From Miltochrista miniata (Eukaryota; Arthropoda; Insecta; Lepidoptera; Erebidae): a stretch of DNA of 64,000 nt. Position numbers and translations under genes: made by a program. The stretch lies in the NCBI GenBank assembly GCA_933228765.1, contig OW121771.1, forward strand, positions 24,092,759 to 24,156,758. Reading direction: 5' to 3'. The notes beneath the pieces were generated by a model. It was not told where the DNA came from, made no database searches, and saw nothing but the letters and a program-made list of their open reading frames with translations. Below are positions 20,409 to 31,559 of the stretch, piece by piece; positions within the stretch are counted from its first letter, which is position 1, and each line of letters begins with the position of its first letter.

Positions 20409-23400
20409 TACATACTATCTTCACGCCAAATCCCTTGCGGGGTAGGCAGAAAGAACCGAGCGCCACACGGCACGGTCCATACACACCTCACTCGCCTCTT
20501 CAACTTTCATTTTTCTTTTCATGCATGCACGTCGGTTCCTACGGCTCTTGACACCACCCTCCACTAACACATGATTAATTTGGTCGTGGTAGGTGTGTCG
20601 TGGCCTTCCCCGACTCCTACGTCCATCCACTTTCGCGTTGTATATCTGTTTTGTCATTCTTTCATCTCCCATTCGTTCCACATGCCCGAACATCGTAGCA
20701 TGCCCTTCCTTACTTTAACACCGACACTCTCTTTCAGACCAACTCTCTTTCTTACATCTTCATTCCGAACGCGATCTGCGAGCGTTACTCCGCAGATTTT
20801 GCGTAGCGCGCGCATCTCGACCGCGTTTATTCTACTTTCATGCGTTTCCTGCCATACCCAACTCTCGCTTCCATACGTTAGCGTAGGTATCAGCACCGCA
20901 TTGTGTACTGCGAGCTGGGCCTTTTGACTTAAGGCCTTGGTACCTAAAAGTTTGCCTAACGCTCCATTCACACTATTTCCCGCAGTTACCCTCTTTTCTA
21001 CATCAGCGGTGTACCGTCCATCCCTGCTAAATGCACATCCAAGATATACAAACTCATCCACCTGTTCCAGCACTACATCATTTACAGTTATCCTGGCATT
21101 CGTTCTGTCCTCTTCTCTTTCGAATACCATCACTTTCGTTTTAGTCGCGTTCAAATGTAAGCCTCTCATTAGACAATCATCTTTCATCGTTGTGACTAGT
21201 GACTGTAGTTCTGATGGCGATTCGGCTATGAGCACGGCATCATCTGCATACAGCAAACAGTTCACAAGTAAGTCACCCATTCGCAATCCAACATTCATCG
21301 ATCTTACTCTCTTAAGACAATCGTCCAGGTACAGGACAAACAGCAGAGCCGACAGCACGCAACCCTGTCTGACGCCAATGTTGACGTCAAACCAGGGAGA
21401 CAGGCTGCCGCCCACCCGCACACATGCCGTACATCCCACATATGTAGACTGCACAGCACGAAGCAGCGCACCATCAATCCCGTATCCTGGCAATATATCC
21501 CAGAGATCCTTCCGTACAACTCTGTCAAATGCTTTCTCCATGTCCACAAAACCGCAGAAAACCTTCCGGCCTACAGCCAGCTGCTTCTCTACAATGTTGC
21601 GGAGCGAGAAAACTTGGTCCATACATCCCCTTGCATTTCGGAAACCACCCTGCGCCTCCCACAGTAATCCGTCAGATTCCACCCTCATTCTCCTTTCAAT
21701 AATTTTGCCATACACTTTAGCTGCTATACTGATCAAACTGATGGCCCTATAGTTGGCGCACTCCATACGTGAGCCCTTGCCTTTATACAAGGGCACGACG
21801 ATAGCACGCCTCCAGTCCATTGGGACCCTTCCAGTCTTCCAGCATAGATTGCTCAATGACCAGAAGGCGTCCCGGACGCAAGGACCACCTAATTTGATCA
21901 TTTCAGCAGATATCCTATCAATTCCCGCAGACTTTCCATTTTTCAAGCTTCGTATCGACCATTCAATCTCTTCCAAAGTAATATCTCCGCTTGATGCTTG
22001 CACCGCAAGATCAGTTATCGCCTCCCTCGCAGTGCCCGCATCCGGGAGATATTCATACATTTCTCCAAAGTACTCATTCCACCGCTCTAACACCTCTAAG
22101 GGGTCCGCAAGAATGTCCCCAGCTTTACTCTTTATCTTATCCATTCTGGAAACTGACGAACAGCTCCGAGACTTCTTGACCTCCCTCCAAAAGAGTTTGG
22201 TATTCGTCTCGAAGTTCCTCGTCAGCTTCTCTTCCGCAATCATATTTATCCTTTCACGCTTCTCTTTCACTAAAGCTTTGGCTTCATTCTTGCAGAGGCG
22301 GTAAATTTCTTTCTTCGTGTCTTTCATACTGTCATTCAGTTGCAAAGATGAGACATAATCCAACCACGCTTTCTTCTTTCTTGCTACGCAGGATTGAACT
22401 TCTGCATCCCACCAGGCATCACCTTTCGAATGTTCATGTCTCTTTGCACTCCCACATGCTTCTTTTGCACTATCCACTATACTTTCTTTCATAATATTCC
22501 AGCATTCATCCACATCTAAGTCGGAAAGGCTCGCGTTTGCAAGCCTTTCACTGACTAAGCCAACATACATACTCCTTACGCTTTCATCTTCCAGTTTTTC
22601 ACTCTTTATCCTTTCATAGTCTCCGAAAGGGACACGCACTCGCCAGTGCCTCCACTTCTTGAAAAGACCAACAAACCGGCTTACCACCAGGTAGTGATCA
22701 GTTTCAAGAGTGGGGCCTCTGTAGGCTCTTGTATCCCTTATAGCCTGTCGAAGACGATTGTCTATCAAAATCAAATCAATCACACTTTTTTCTTCCTTCC
22801 GTCTCCATGTATACGTGTGGATATCTTTGTGACGGAATAAACTGTTCGCCACAAGGAGGTCTCGTTCCAAGCATACGTCTAAGATTGACTTACCAGCATC
22901 ATTCGATCTCTTATCTCCATACGGACCAAGGACAGCATCGAAGCCATCTCGCTTGGTCCCCACCCATCCATTCAAATCACCACACATGATCAACTTTTCA
23001 TTCCCGTCAGCCAAATCGAGGACGTCCCTAACGGATTCCCAGAACTCCGCGAGCACTTGGGGATTAGCCGAGCTGACGGGAGCATAGGCTGCGACCAAAA
23101 AAACTCTCGTGATCCCCAGTTTTATACGTACCCACAGGAGTCTTGGGCCTACCAATCCATAATCTTTCACTCCAGAGGCCAAACGGGAGGAGAGCAAGAC
23201 ACCCACTCCCTTACTGGCATGATCCTCTTGGTCCACTCCGGACCACAAAGCAATTATTCCGCCGGGAAGATCGTCGATGCCGCTCCCCTTCCGCTTAGTC
23301 TCTGTGACACACAATACATCCAGGCATCGCTCTTTCATTACATCCATCAATTCATTCATCTTACCTTCCATACCACCACGCACATTCCACGTGCCTATCC

Positions 23401-23649
23401 GGCACTCGGCTCCTCGCATCCCGCCAGAGTTGGCGCTGCGTGAAGGGTGGCGGCCCCCTTCGCCGCGTGCGCATGCAGTCGTACCGACGGGGGCATACCG
23501 GTACGCGTCGCCTTGGGGGGACGCCCTAGCCCTGTCGGCACTCATCGGTAGTGATTGGTTTCGCGTTTTCGCTTTCGCCGCTACTTACGGGGAGGGCCCG
23601 AGCACAGGTATCGCTCTTCGTGAAGGCACACTACATCCCCCCCATCATC
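20409..23649 (-). mobile_element. Near full-length RTE-type LINE with 12-bp target duplication
   Basis: TAAGTCTGACCA lies at both 20397-20408 and 23650-23661, so the 3241 bp between were inserted by target-primed reverse transcription. One long minus-strand frame fills it. The 3' UTR is very short (20409-20420), as in RTE elements. A truncated sister copy is at 3801-4155. Confidence 0.85.
20421..23545 (-). pseudogene. RTE-type endonuclease/reverse transcriptase with one frameshift
   Basis: From ATG at 23545 the frame runs 963 codons. An AP-like endonuclease is seen first: TWNVRGG, TETKRKG, CGDLNGWVG, SVIDLILID and ETDHYLV (about residues 48-285). The reverse transcriptase follows (about 500-780): SAGIDRISAEMIK, ANYRAISLIS, GGFRNARGCMDQV, VDMEKAFDRV, GVRQGCVLSALLF and the active site LLYADDAVL near residue 764. 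The frame leaves the ancestral one at about 20693, where CGATGGTTCGG has become CGATGTTCGG. A +1 frame then continues as FGHVERMGDERMTKQIYN to the true end YPARDLA (stop 20421-20423). The truncated sister at 3801-4155 keeps the missing base. All catalytic motifs precede the shift, so an active but C-terminally altered enzyme is conceivable. Craniofacial development protein 2-like database entries usually reflect this family. Confidence 0.9.
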
Positions 23650-23817
23650 TAAGTCTGACCAAAGCCTTATAAACACATAAAACCGCATCAAAATCAGTTT
23701 AGTAGTTTTGCGTTCATCGCAGTCAAATAATTATAACGCCAAATGTCTGCCATTTTGATTTTCCATGAATTATATTATACCTGGTGTCACTCACACAATC
23801 ACGACGAATCAAATGAC

Positions 23818-24676
23818 GGTATACCGTCACAATACCAGAAATTATAATGCCTTAACTCAAAATATCGTAGCCCAAAATACCCGAAATCGAAATATCAATA
23901 TTCAAAAGGCAAATATTTATAATATAAATAATTTAAAATGCCATATGGTCGAATAACCGAAACCCAAAAAATAAATTTATCAAATACCTTATCCTAAAAT
24001 GTTCAAACACAAAATACCTTTTTTTAACATGATTTAAATCCTACATGGATGCTATATATCTGTGAATGGTTAACACCCCGACTCAGAGTATCCCGAGTCG
24101 GATAGGTTAGGTTAGAAGACTAAGGCGGGAGCTCCGCTTCGCTCCCGCCTTAGCCTTCGTGGTTATTTTTTTTTTGATTTTTCGTTAGCCCACTGTAGTA
24201 CTTTTGTAACTCTGAATCAAAGTGTTTTAACATGAGGTAAATCCTACATGGATACTATGCCGGACTCCTACCGACTAAAAACCACACGTATCCTACATAA
24301 CAGCCTACAGTTGTGAGCCCCGGGTAAGCCCTCAGAAGGATACCCAAGGACCAACAGACCTACGGCTACAACTGCGGCTTCACTTAGGTGGGGCGAGGGG
24401 GGGGGGGGGGTGTAAAAAGTTAAAGCCAAATAACAAAACGTGTGAGTGACAGTGACACATTGTATTCTATTTTCGGTATTTTAAATTAAGGATATTTGAG
24501 AATTTGTATTTTGAATTCTGATATAATAATTATTTGTATTTTAAATTTAGACATTTTACGGTAAGGTGTACTGAAATAAGGTATTTTGAATGTTAAGGTA
24601 TTTCGAATTCGGGTATTTTGGTCTAATGCATTTTAAGTAAAGGCATTTTGATTTCTGGTATTTTAATATATAACCT
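23818..24676. mobile_element. Foldback element with iterated AAAATACC units and 8-bp duplication
   Basis: CAAATGAC flanks both sides (23810-23817 and 24677-24684). The left part carries repeated units such as CAAAATACCCGAAAT and CAATACCAGAAAT, and the right part carries their complement (GGTATTTCGAATTCGGGTAT, ATTTCTGGTATTTT). The two form a long imperfect inverted repeat. The uninterrupted target is seen at 24768-24893. The middle (24013-24410) is an inserted family C copy. The 8-bp duplication suggests a hAT-type transposase acting in trans. Confidence 0.7.
24013..24410 (+). repeat. Family C insertion carrying a GC-rich hairpin segment
   Basis: The family C start (TTAACATGA...TAAATCCTACATGGAT) is present twice, at 24026 and 24227. 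Between the two lies a segment with GGATAGGTTAGGTTA and the hairpin CTAAGGCGGGAGC/GCTCCCGCCTTAG (24119-24155). That segment recurs at 43066-43150. The family C body then continues to a G run near 24400. Confidence 0.6.
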
Positions 24677-24767
24677 CAAATGACACCTTGTATGTCAACA
24701 TCCGTCAAGCCGTTGAGGCTGTAGAGTGTGAAAGAAAAAAAATCAACGTTTTTATTTTAGTGCCAAA

Positions 24768-24893
24768 TGTCAGTCATATTGATTTTTTTAAATTTTAATG
24801 TTTCTGGTGTCACTCACACAATCACGACGAATCAAATGACACCTCGCATGTCAAAATCCGTCAAGCCGTTCAGGCTGTAGAATGTGACAAAGA
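24768..24893 (+). repeat. Uninterrupted copy of the 23738-24740 target repeat
   Basis: GTGTCACTCACACAATCACG ... GAATCAAATGACACC ... ATCCGTCAAGCCGTT reads straight through here. The partner copy is broken after CAAATGAC by the foldback element. This copy defines the empty site. Confidence 0.75.
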
Positions 24894-25151
24894 ATTATAC
24901 ATACATACATACATTCATTATCTCGAAAAACATTACCCTCCTGTCTTCGGCAGTTCGGGTAATAAAAGAACAGATTTTTTAAAGATTTCAAATCAAATTA
25001 ATATTGAAAACTATAAGTGTATATTAAATGTAAATGTTCGTGAAAATGTGTCAATCTCGATCAATCAAGCTCTAACAGCTGAACCGATCTCGCAGAAATT
25101 TAGTACACAGATTATAGTCTGGAATAACACATAAACCATTTATCCCAGGAC

Positions 25152-25482
25152 TATCGGCCTCCATGACCGGGGGCCTGAGGACGGTGAGAGGGTCGCTCAC
25201 CGTCCTTACAGAAGCAGGCCCATGACGGCAGCGTGACGTGAGCAACTCACGCACGCCCCCCCTTAGAAGCGGGATCACACCCGAAACCCCCCATAGACGC
25301 GGGATAGCACCCGAACCACCCCCTGGGCGAGGCCGCAGTGGCGGCCGTAGGTCTGTTGTGAGTCCCGGGACATCCTTCCGAGGGCTTACCCGGGACTCCC
25401 AACCACAGGCTATTAGGCGTTACGTGAGGTTTTTTAGTCGGTAAGAGTCCGGCATAACATCCTCTGAGGATTTTCCCTCACG
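25152..25482 (-). repeat. Family C, long copy
   Basis: Long minus-strand copy from TATCGGCCTCCATGACCGGG to CCTCACGT. It holds CGGTGAGAGGG, GGCCCATGACGGCAGCG and GCGGGATAGCACCCGAACCA, then the TTTTTTAGTCGGTAAGAGTCC core. A truncated Helitron-like 3' region (25050-25151) precedes it. Open frames across it are not supported as genes. Confidence 0.75.
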
Positions 25483-25863
25483 TAAAAAAAAAAACCGTTC
25501 ATCCCTAAAACGTTCCCGTGGTTTGCAGAAACAGGAACAGACTGAGCAAGGCGCTTACATCAACTGTTATTGAATATCTTGAACAACGCTTTGCTACCAG
25601 TACACGACAATCTTTAAATAGTTATAAATAAACAAATTTCTCTCCGTTTTATAGTATTATTATTTTAAGTCACGCCGCAAAGTCGTCGTCACGCATAGTT
25701 TACTTTTAAAAGTGTATTTATACAAGTTTCTGATATGCATTTCTGATTAATATAGTATGACCTAATTAACCTGAGGTCGTGGATATAAAAGTTAATAATA
25801 AATAACATACCTACATACAGTGACGATGTACCTACATGTTTTATAAGCCCATATTTTTCTGTC

Positions 25864-25972
25864 CTGGGACATCCTTCCGAGGGCTTACCATAGGCTGTAC
25901 GGCGTTACGTGAGATTTTTTAGTCGGTAGGAGTCCGGCATAACATCCATAAGGATTTTTCCTCACGTTAAAA
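25864..25972 (-). repeat. Family C, short copy
   Basis: Contains GGGACATCCTTCCGAGGGCT, an internal deletion, then TTTTTTAGTCGGTAGGAGTCC and CCTCACGTT. Confidence 0.75.
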
Positions 25973-26141
25973 AAGAAGCCCATATTTTTCTAATATTTCA
26001 TTCCTTTGCTTAGTTTTATCGTCACGCAAAAATAGCTTTTTATATCAAGAATAGTTGCCTTGGGAAGAAGAAAAGGGAACATAATTCTACGTGGGCGAAG
26101 CAGAGAGCGCCATCTAGTATGTTATATGTACTTAAAAAGGC

Positions 26142-26362
26142 CTAGCGCACGACACACGGTTTCACCCGCGTAGTTCCCGTGGGAATTATAAAAAAAAAAA
26201 TAAAAAAAAAGAATATGGGAAAAAATGTAGCCTATGTTCACCGCGAAGAGTGTAGCTTTCCAACAGTGAAAGAATTTTTCAAATCGGTTTAGTAGTTTCG
26301 GAGCCTATTCGATGCAAACAAACAAACAATCAAATCTTTCCTCTTCATAATATTAGTATAGA
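26142..26362 (-). mobile_element. Helitron-like element, type A
   Basis: Minus-strand element whose 3' end is CTAG at 26142-26145 and whose 5' end reads TCTATACTAATATTATGAAG from 26362 downwards. It shares GGAGCCTATTCGATGCAAAC and CTTTCCAACAGTGAAAGAA with the other type A copies. Just upstream, 26080-26117 is another Helitron 3' end (GAGCGCCATCTAG). Confidence 0.75.
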
Positions 26363-26520
26363 TATAGATTTTTTTTTAATTGCCTGTTTTTATGAAAACT
26401 GCGCGAACGGTAAGAATGTAAAATTTGACACAGTTCTAGTATATTAGGGAGAAGTGCTTCTTACAGCTATTTTATAAAGAATTTCGAAGGTCAACTGGTG
26501 TCTAGTAAATACATTGTGAG

Positions 26521-26870
26521 TGGCGACGGGTAAGAGTACTAATTGTCGCCACCCCAATATATTCCGAGGGTGTCATAGGCGACTAAGGGGACGCTTTCGC
26601 AAAAAGATTCATTGCGTAGAGAAGGAAAACTCAAAATAAAACCCGGTTGTCAGTAAAATAACAATCGTTAAGCCAAGTTAAAGGCCTAAAGGGCGGCTTA
26701 AAAAATTTCAACAGCGGGTCGCGGCGACTAGCGACTGTCCATTTTAACACGGCAATAGCCTCACCACCTATTACGTGGGACATAAAACTATAAGGTGACA
26801 TGTGGGCGCATACTGTCCTCTGCCTACGCCTTCGGGGATAAAGGCATGCCTATGTATGTATGTATGCGTG
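26521..26870 (+). mobile_element. SINE-D, variant with GTGGCGACGGGTAA head
   Basis: The head GTGGCGACGGGTAAGAGTAC and CGAGGGTGTCATAGGCGACT replaces the 5S-like head. The body AAACCCGGTTGTCAGTAAAA, CACCTATTACGTGGGACATA and CTTCGGGGATAAAGG is shared with all SINE-D copies. TATGTATGTATG tail. Confidence 0.75.
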
Positions 26871-27080
26871 CCCGAAGAAGTCCTTATAATTCCGTTGCTG
26901 CAATAAATGCGAATGTTCTGGCTGTTTGTTGCGTTTTCATGCTTAACCACTGAACCGTTTGTGATGATGAGTACATTCAGAGATAAAACCGTGATAGAAT
27001 AGAGCTTGGGAAATGACATAGAGTGTCTACTTTTTATCCCGGAGCAAATTCCCAAAAATGGTAACTACGCGAATACAGTA

Positions 27081-27370
27081 GGTACACCAAAATGTAAAAA
27101 GCCCTATTTTCCAGCATAATATCTGTCTGAAAAGATTTCATTGGTTGTTGGCATTTAATAGGCACGGGGAATGCATTTAATAGGTACACCAAAATGTAAA
27201 AAGCCCTATTTTCCAGCATAATATCTGTCTGAAAAGATTTCATTGGTTGTTGGCATTTAATAGGCACGGGGAATGCATTTAATAGGTACACCAAAATGTA
27301 AAAAGCCCTATTTTCCAGCATAATATCTGTCTGAAAAGATTTCATTGGTTGTTGGCATTTAATAGGCACA
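27081..27370. repeat. 102-bp tandem repeat, almost three units
   Basis: Units start GGTACACCAAAATGTAAAAA at 27081, 27183 and 27285, and the third is cut off near 27370. Units appear identical. Because 102 is divisible by three, a minus-strand frame stays open through the array; that is a by-product, not evidence for a gene. Confidence 0.9.
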
Positions 27371-27372
27371 AC

Positions 27373-27420
27373 TTTTAAGTATTTAGCGAAAAGTATTCAC
27401 TTTTCGCTAAATACTTAAAA
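27373..27420. repeat. Perfect hairpin, 22-bp arms, 4-nt loop
   Basis: TTTTAAGTATTTAGCGAAAA-GT, loop ATTC (27395-27398), then the exact complement. It directly follows the truncated third unit of the 102-bp array. Confidence 0.9.
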
Positions 27421-27454
27421 AACCTATGCTTGTTGAAAACCGATGGAAAGCTAT

Positions 27455-27600
27455 GACGACATCCTAGCGATTGGAGACCGCTCTCACAGTGTACCAGATT
27501 ATTGACACTAAATTGATAGATACCCTCAAGTTGGCGGCTCTATGATGTGCCTCTTCATCCGTCTGAAGAACCCAGGGTTGTATGAAGATAAAACCGTGCA
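27455..27600 (-). pseudogene. Jockey-like LINE 3' fragment
   Basis: On the minus strand the end SSYNPGFFRRMKRHI and EPPT is followed by a stop and the CCAATCGCTAGGATG-type UTR. It corresponds to the end of the LINE copies at 14890 and 38505. Confidence 0.65.
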
Positions 27601-27620
27601 ATATTATCTACACACATATA

Positions 27621-28027
27621 TTATAGTCACTCCTTCATCCCTAAGTAGGCAGAGGCATAGTTATGGTATATGCCCACATTTCACCTTATAGTTTTATGTC
27701 CCACGAGATAGGTGGGTGAGCCTATTGCCGTGTAGAAATGGACAGGCGCAGGTCGTGACAACTCGCAGTTGAAAATTTTCAAACCGGCCAAAAGGTCTTC
27801 AACTTGGCTTAACGACTGTCATTTTACTGACAACCGGGTTTCAATTCGAGTTTTCCTTCTTTACGCAATGGATCGTTTTGCGAAAGTGTTCTTACGATGG
27901 CTCTTACGATACCCTCGAATTATAGAATATATCTATTATATAACCTGTGCTCGAATGATGGATGGAAACGAGGATGAATTGGGGTGACCACATTTTGTAC
28001 TCTTTACACAGGACCCCGTCGTCACAC
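27621..28027 (-). mobile_element. SINE-D copy, minus strand
   Basis: Contains CCTATTGCCGTGTAGAAATG, ACAACCGGGTTTCAATTCGA and GCAATGGATCGTTTTGCGAA. It ends in GTCGTCACACGGG. The region 28030-28529 that follows holds no supportable gene. Confidence 0.7.
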
Positions 28028-28529
28028 GGGATATATCTATATAGTGATATCTACGTACAATCAATATTTCTACGTTATAAACATATCATATTATTCGCGA
28101 AAACACCTAGACAAAACCAATACACCAAAACTAGAACAAACAAACCACAGACAACCGTAATATTTCACCTACTTTTTGTTCGAATAACCCAACCAAAAAT
28201 TATAATAAAAATGGCGGGCGCTCGTGTTCCGCCCGCAAGGACTTCGCTCGCCCTTGGGTCCGTTTCCTTAAAATGGCCGCCTATCGGCACCTAAATCTCA
28301 CCCTTGATCGTGCCATGGACATTCGCACGATGTATTGTAATATGGTGTTGTGAATTTTTGATATACTTATTAAAACTACCGCGATAGGCTTTCTTTATTA
28401 TTATTTTTTGTTTGTGTAACTCAATGTGGGATAATAGCAAGAGAATTTATTTTAAGTGCATAGGTGTATATTTTAAAGAGCAAATACCTAGGCTACTTAC
28501 CTAATATACTGGCGTGACGTGCTACTCTT

Positions 28530-29053
28530 TGGCGCAATTTCATTAGTCGATAGGGACCGCATGCGGGGTGCGGGAGATTTTTGGAACGCATGCCACAGGG
28601 CCCGCATTCGGGGAACCGTTTTCATTAGTCGATAGGGCCCGCATGCGGGGTAAAGCTGTGTGGCATAGCCTAGCATAGCATAACATTAATTATTGAACTA
28701 TAGATCAACAAATAATGTTATGTGAAGCAATTTTACCTGTCTGTGTGTTATTTTCTTTATCAACCAGTTCACACAGCGTCTTTTTAACCCAACAAGCACT
28801 CACGAATAAATTGAATAATGAAAAGTATTAAGACTCACTACCTGCACGCCGTATATCGATGGATTGATGATTTTCTTTGGTCGATATAACCACAGATTAT
28901 ATGATATATTCTATAATATAACGGTCGGTATAAAGCATGCGGGGTACCTCGAACGCGCATCGACTTGTTCATTTTCATTGGTTGTTATCTCGCATGCGGG
29001 GACTCCCCGTATGCTGTGTACCGAACGATTTAACGACCAGTGAAATTGCGCCA
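28530..29053. mobile_element. 524-bp TIR element with iterated GCATGCGGGG
   Basis: Left end TGGCGCAATTTCATTAGTCG and right end, inverted, TGGCGCAATTTCACTGGTCG are terminal inverted repeats. CCGCATGCGGGG or its variants occur five or more times near both ends (for example 28559, 28630, 28936, 28993). A TTTCATTAGTCGATAGGG segment is repeated directly at 28539 and 28619. Iterated subterminal motifs resemble transposase binding sites. No gene. Confidence 0.7.
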
Positions 29054-29116
29054 TTTATTATGGGTAGGCAGCAGTCGAGGCATACAATACGCCCAAGTTT
29101 CGCATAATGCCTTTTG

Positions 29117-29330
29117 TAGTTCGTAATAGACGGTAAGCCTATTGCCGTGTAGAAATGGATAGGCGCAGGTTGTTTGTGGCTGCCTGCTGTCGAAATTTTC
29201 AACCCCCCATAAAGACTTCAACTTGACTTAACGACTGCCGTGTTATTGGCAATCGGGATCAACCTTCGGAAGCACGGAACCTTGCATGGAATGTAAAAAA
29301 GTGATCACCCATCTTACGATGCTTACTAAT
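29117..29330 (-). mobile_element. SINE-D copy with partial 5S-like head, minus strand
   Basis: Runs from GTAAGCCTATTGCCGTGT through ATTGGCAATCGGGATCAACC to AAGTGATCACCCATC, the last being the truncated head. Confidence 0.6.
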
Positions 29331-29389
29331 GATTTTTTACTGAATACACACAGATCATTCAGCAGGGCTACGAACTTTAAGTTAGTATC

Positions 29390-29660
29390 AAAGATAATAA
29401 TAATATAATAGTATTACATACAGATAGGCAACTCCCTGCCCCCCCACTGAGCAAGCTTCCCCCCCCCCCCCCCGTCAGTCCCGCCACAGCTGTCATTATA
29501 GTTGGCGCGTGTTTTGAGGAAACATTTGCTTAACCTTATTGGTCACACACACATTCAAGCTCTGTACGAACATAGCGTGTTTTTAGTGTTGGTGACAGAA
29601 TTTAAAAACGAATCAAATGTATGGAGTTTCCGCTCTGTGGTATTGGTATTGTCATAGATC
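29390..29660. repeat. Repeat shared with the THAP exon 5' flank
   Basis: ATAATATAATAGTATTACAT followed by CAGATxGGCAACTCCCTGCC and GCAAGCTTCCCC also occurs at 13618-13690. The later part (CACACACACATTCAAGCTCT, ATGTATGGAGTTTCC) resembles 19690-19790. A C run sits at 29460-29473. Confidence 0.55.
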
Positions 29661-30413
29661 ACTTTGTGAATATATGAAAATACTAGCGGCAGTGGCGGGG
29701 CAAGACCTAAATTTGGTGTGGGCAAGACAGATTTCGCGAGGCCCTGCGACAATAATAATAGTATCGCCATAAGGAAAAAAAATTAACCACAGAGGTTTAC
29801 GTCAAATGTGGTGAGTGGAGTCACTCGTCCCAAAAAATCCAGGATGAAACATATATTGTTGGTTCCACTACCTAAATGGGTCCACGAGTATTTGTAAATC
29901 CTGTTGGACCCCTTAGTGGAACTTAGCAGTCAAACCAACAGTCCGGAAGGAATACTTTTTACTGTTTTTAACCGACTTCAAAAAAGGAGGAGGTTCTCAA
30001 TTCGTACCTACGCTATTTTTTTTGTTTGTATGTTACGCGATAAAATACCAATGATACCAATTATGGATGGATTTTGAATTTTTTTTTGTTTGAATGAGGC
30101 TACTTCTGAGGTGGTCCCATATCCAGGGTATCAGGATCTGATGCTGGGATCCAGGAGAAATCGAGGGCAACCACCGAAAATTGTAGGGACAACTAGTGCG
30201 TTTGTTAACTTTTTGATTAAGTGCCTTAATGTACTACAATTTAATGAAGGTCTGGAGTCGATCTGATGATGGAACCGAAAGACAGTCGAGGGAATTACAG
30301 CGGTTACCTTGTGTTTCGGCTTGAATGATTTGTGCTGATGAGAACTTAACACATAGATAGATATACTTTTCGGTCTACCCGTCACTTAACCAATAAAACA
30401 AAAATTAACAAAA

Positions 30414-30670
30414 AATAGAACCGACTTCATATACAAATCCTTAAAAATAAAATTTACTTAGCACAAAGTAATATGTATTTTGATTTATCAGATTTTATTC
30501 AATATAATATTGAAGTTGGTGCCATTAAGAATATCTACCTAAACCTATGGGTTTACTTGGCGCAGACTTCAATATGATATTGAATAAAATCTAGTAAATC
30601 AAAATACTTACATATTACTTTGTCCTAAGTAAATTTTATTTTTACGGATTTGTATGAAGTCGGTTCTATT
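30414..30670. mobile_element. Foldback MITE with ~105-bp arms
   Basis: The left arm 30414-30518 (AATAGAACCGACTTCATATA ...) is repeated inverted up to 30670 (... ATGAAGTCGGTTCTATT). The arms differ at a few positions. Confidence 0.85.
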
Positions 30671-30770
30671 TTTTATTATTTTTTTTTTACAATAACTAAT
30701 GATGCCAATGTGTTTATCTTAATAATTTAGTAGTCGAAAACATTTAGACTCAATTTTGATTGGACTTCAA

Positions 30771-30845
30771 TTTTAAAAAATATTCGACAAAGACTGATTT
30801 CAATGCCATGCATTGAAATCAGTCTTTGTCGAATATTTTTTAAAA
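30771..30845. repeat. Perfect hairpin, 35-bp arms, 5-nt loop
   Basis: The 35-bp arm 30771-30805 (ending GACTGATTTCAATG) is followed by CCATG and its exact complement 30811-30845. Confidence 0.9.
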
Positions 30846-31067
30846 AGTACATTAAAAAGGGATAGCTTGCGATTTTCTCGTGTTTTCTTATTTTAACGCT
30901 AATTTTTGTCTACATATTATATTTCTAATTTTCTTTGATTATTAGTTTATTTTTTATTTACAAGTAACAATAAAAACACATTGAACAATTAAATTAAAAA
31001 TATTTACAGAAAAGGGAGGGGGGGGGGGAGGCGGAGTAAAAACAATGTGCAAGACTGTCGCAACCCT

Positions 31068-31510
31068 CGTCTAGGTGTCAAAGAATTCCTCCCCATCGCA
31101 ATCGACTGGTAAGGTTCCCATAAGACTGGCCGCATTGCCACGTTGGATGGCAATGCTTATTCTCTGAGCGAGAAAGAGGCCAGCCTTATGGTCACGAGGT
31201 GCATCGACCAAACGCTTTGCTATATCTTTATATAACACACGCGCCCAGTGTCTCGACTCCAAACGGCTTAAATATATAATTTGCAACTAAATTATTATAT
31301 ATGCGCCGCTTGAGAGTCTCGGCAGATGCAGCAGCAGCACAAGCGCAGCCTGCCGTGTTAGGAAGATGAGAAGGCGCAAGGGTGTCGGCACAAGTTGCGT
31401 CCCACACCAAAGGTCTTCCCATCTTCCATGGTACTAATGACATTCCATCCGGTCTCTTGCCATCGTCGCGCGCAAACCATTTGGTTCAAGAACAGCTGGA
31501 ACGCCGGCGG
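31068..31510 (-). pseudogene. LINE-type polyprotein C-terminal tail, frameshifted
   Basis: Minus-strand pieces in order are AGVPAVLEPNGL, RDDGKRPDGMSLVPWKMGRP then LVWDATCADTLAPSHLPNT, NYIFKPFGVE, and LVDAPRDHKAGLFLAQRISI then AIQRGNAASLMGTLP, ending at a stop near 31071. The order and motifs match the tail region often found after the reverse transcriptase in invertebrate retroelements. At least two shifts are present. The same tail occurs at 41618-41870. The element class is uncertain. Confidence 0.6.
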
Positions 31511-31559
31511 TGACAAGAGGTGCCATGGACTGAAGACAAAAATGCTACTATTATATTAT

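Noticed and set aside
20937..23672. Long open frames on the plus strand (up to 271 codons)
   Set aside because: They are antisense shadows of the RTE reverse transcriptase and have no domain of their own.
24390..24412. G run as a functional G-quadruplex
   Set aside because: A homopolymer within a family C copy; C/G runs elsewhere (29460, 31015, 57495) also lie in repeats or simple sequence.
27034..27369. 111-codon frame with repeated residues on the minus strand
   Set aside because: It is the product of the 102-bp tandem array, whose unit length is a multiple of three.
27081..27370. CRISPR-like array
   Set aside because: Units are 102 bp with no unique spacers, in a eukaryotic context.
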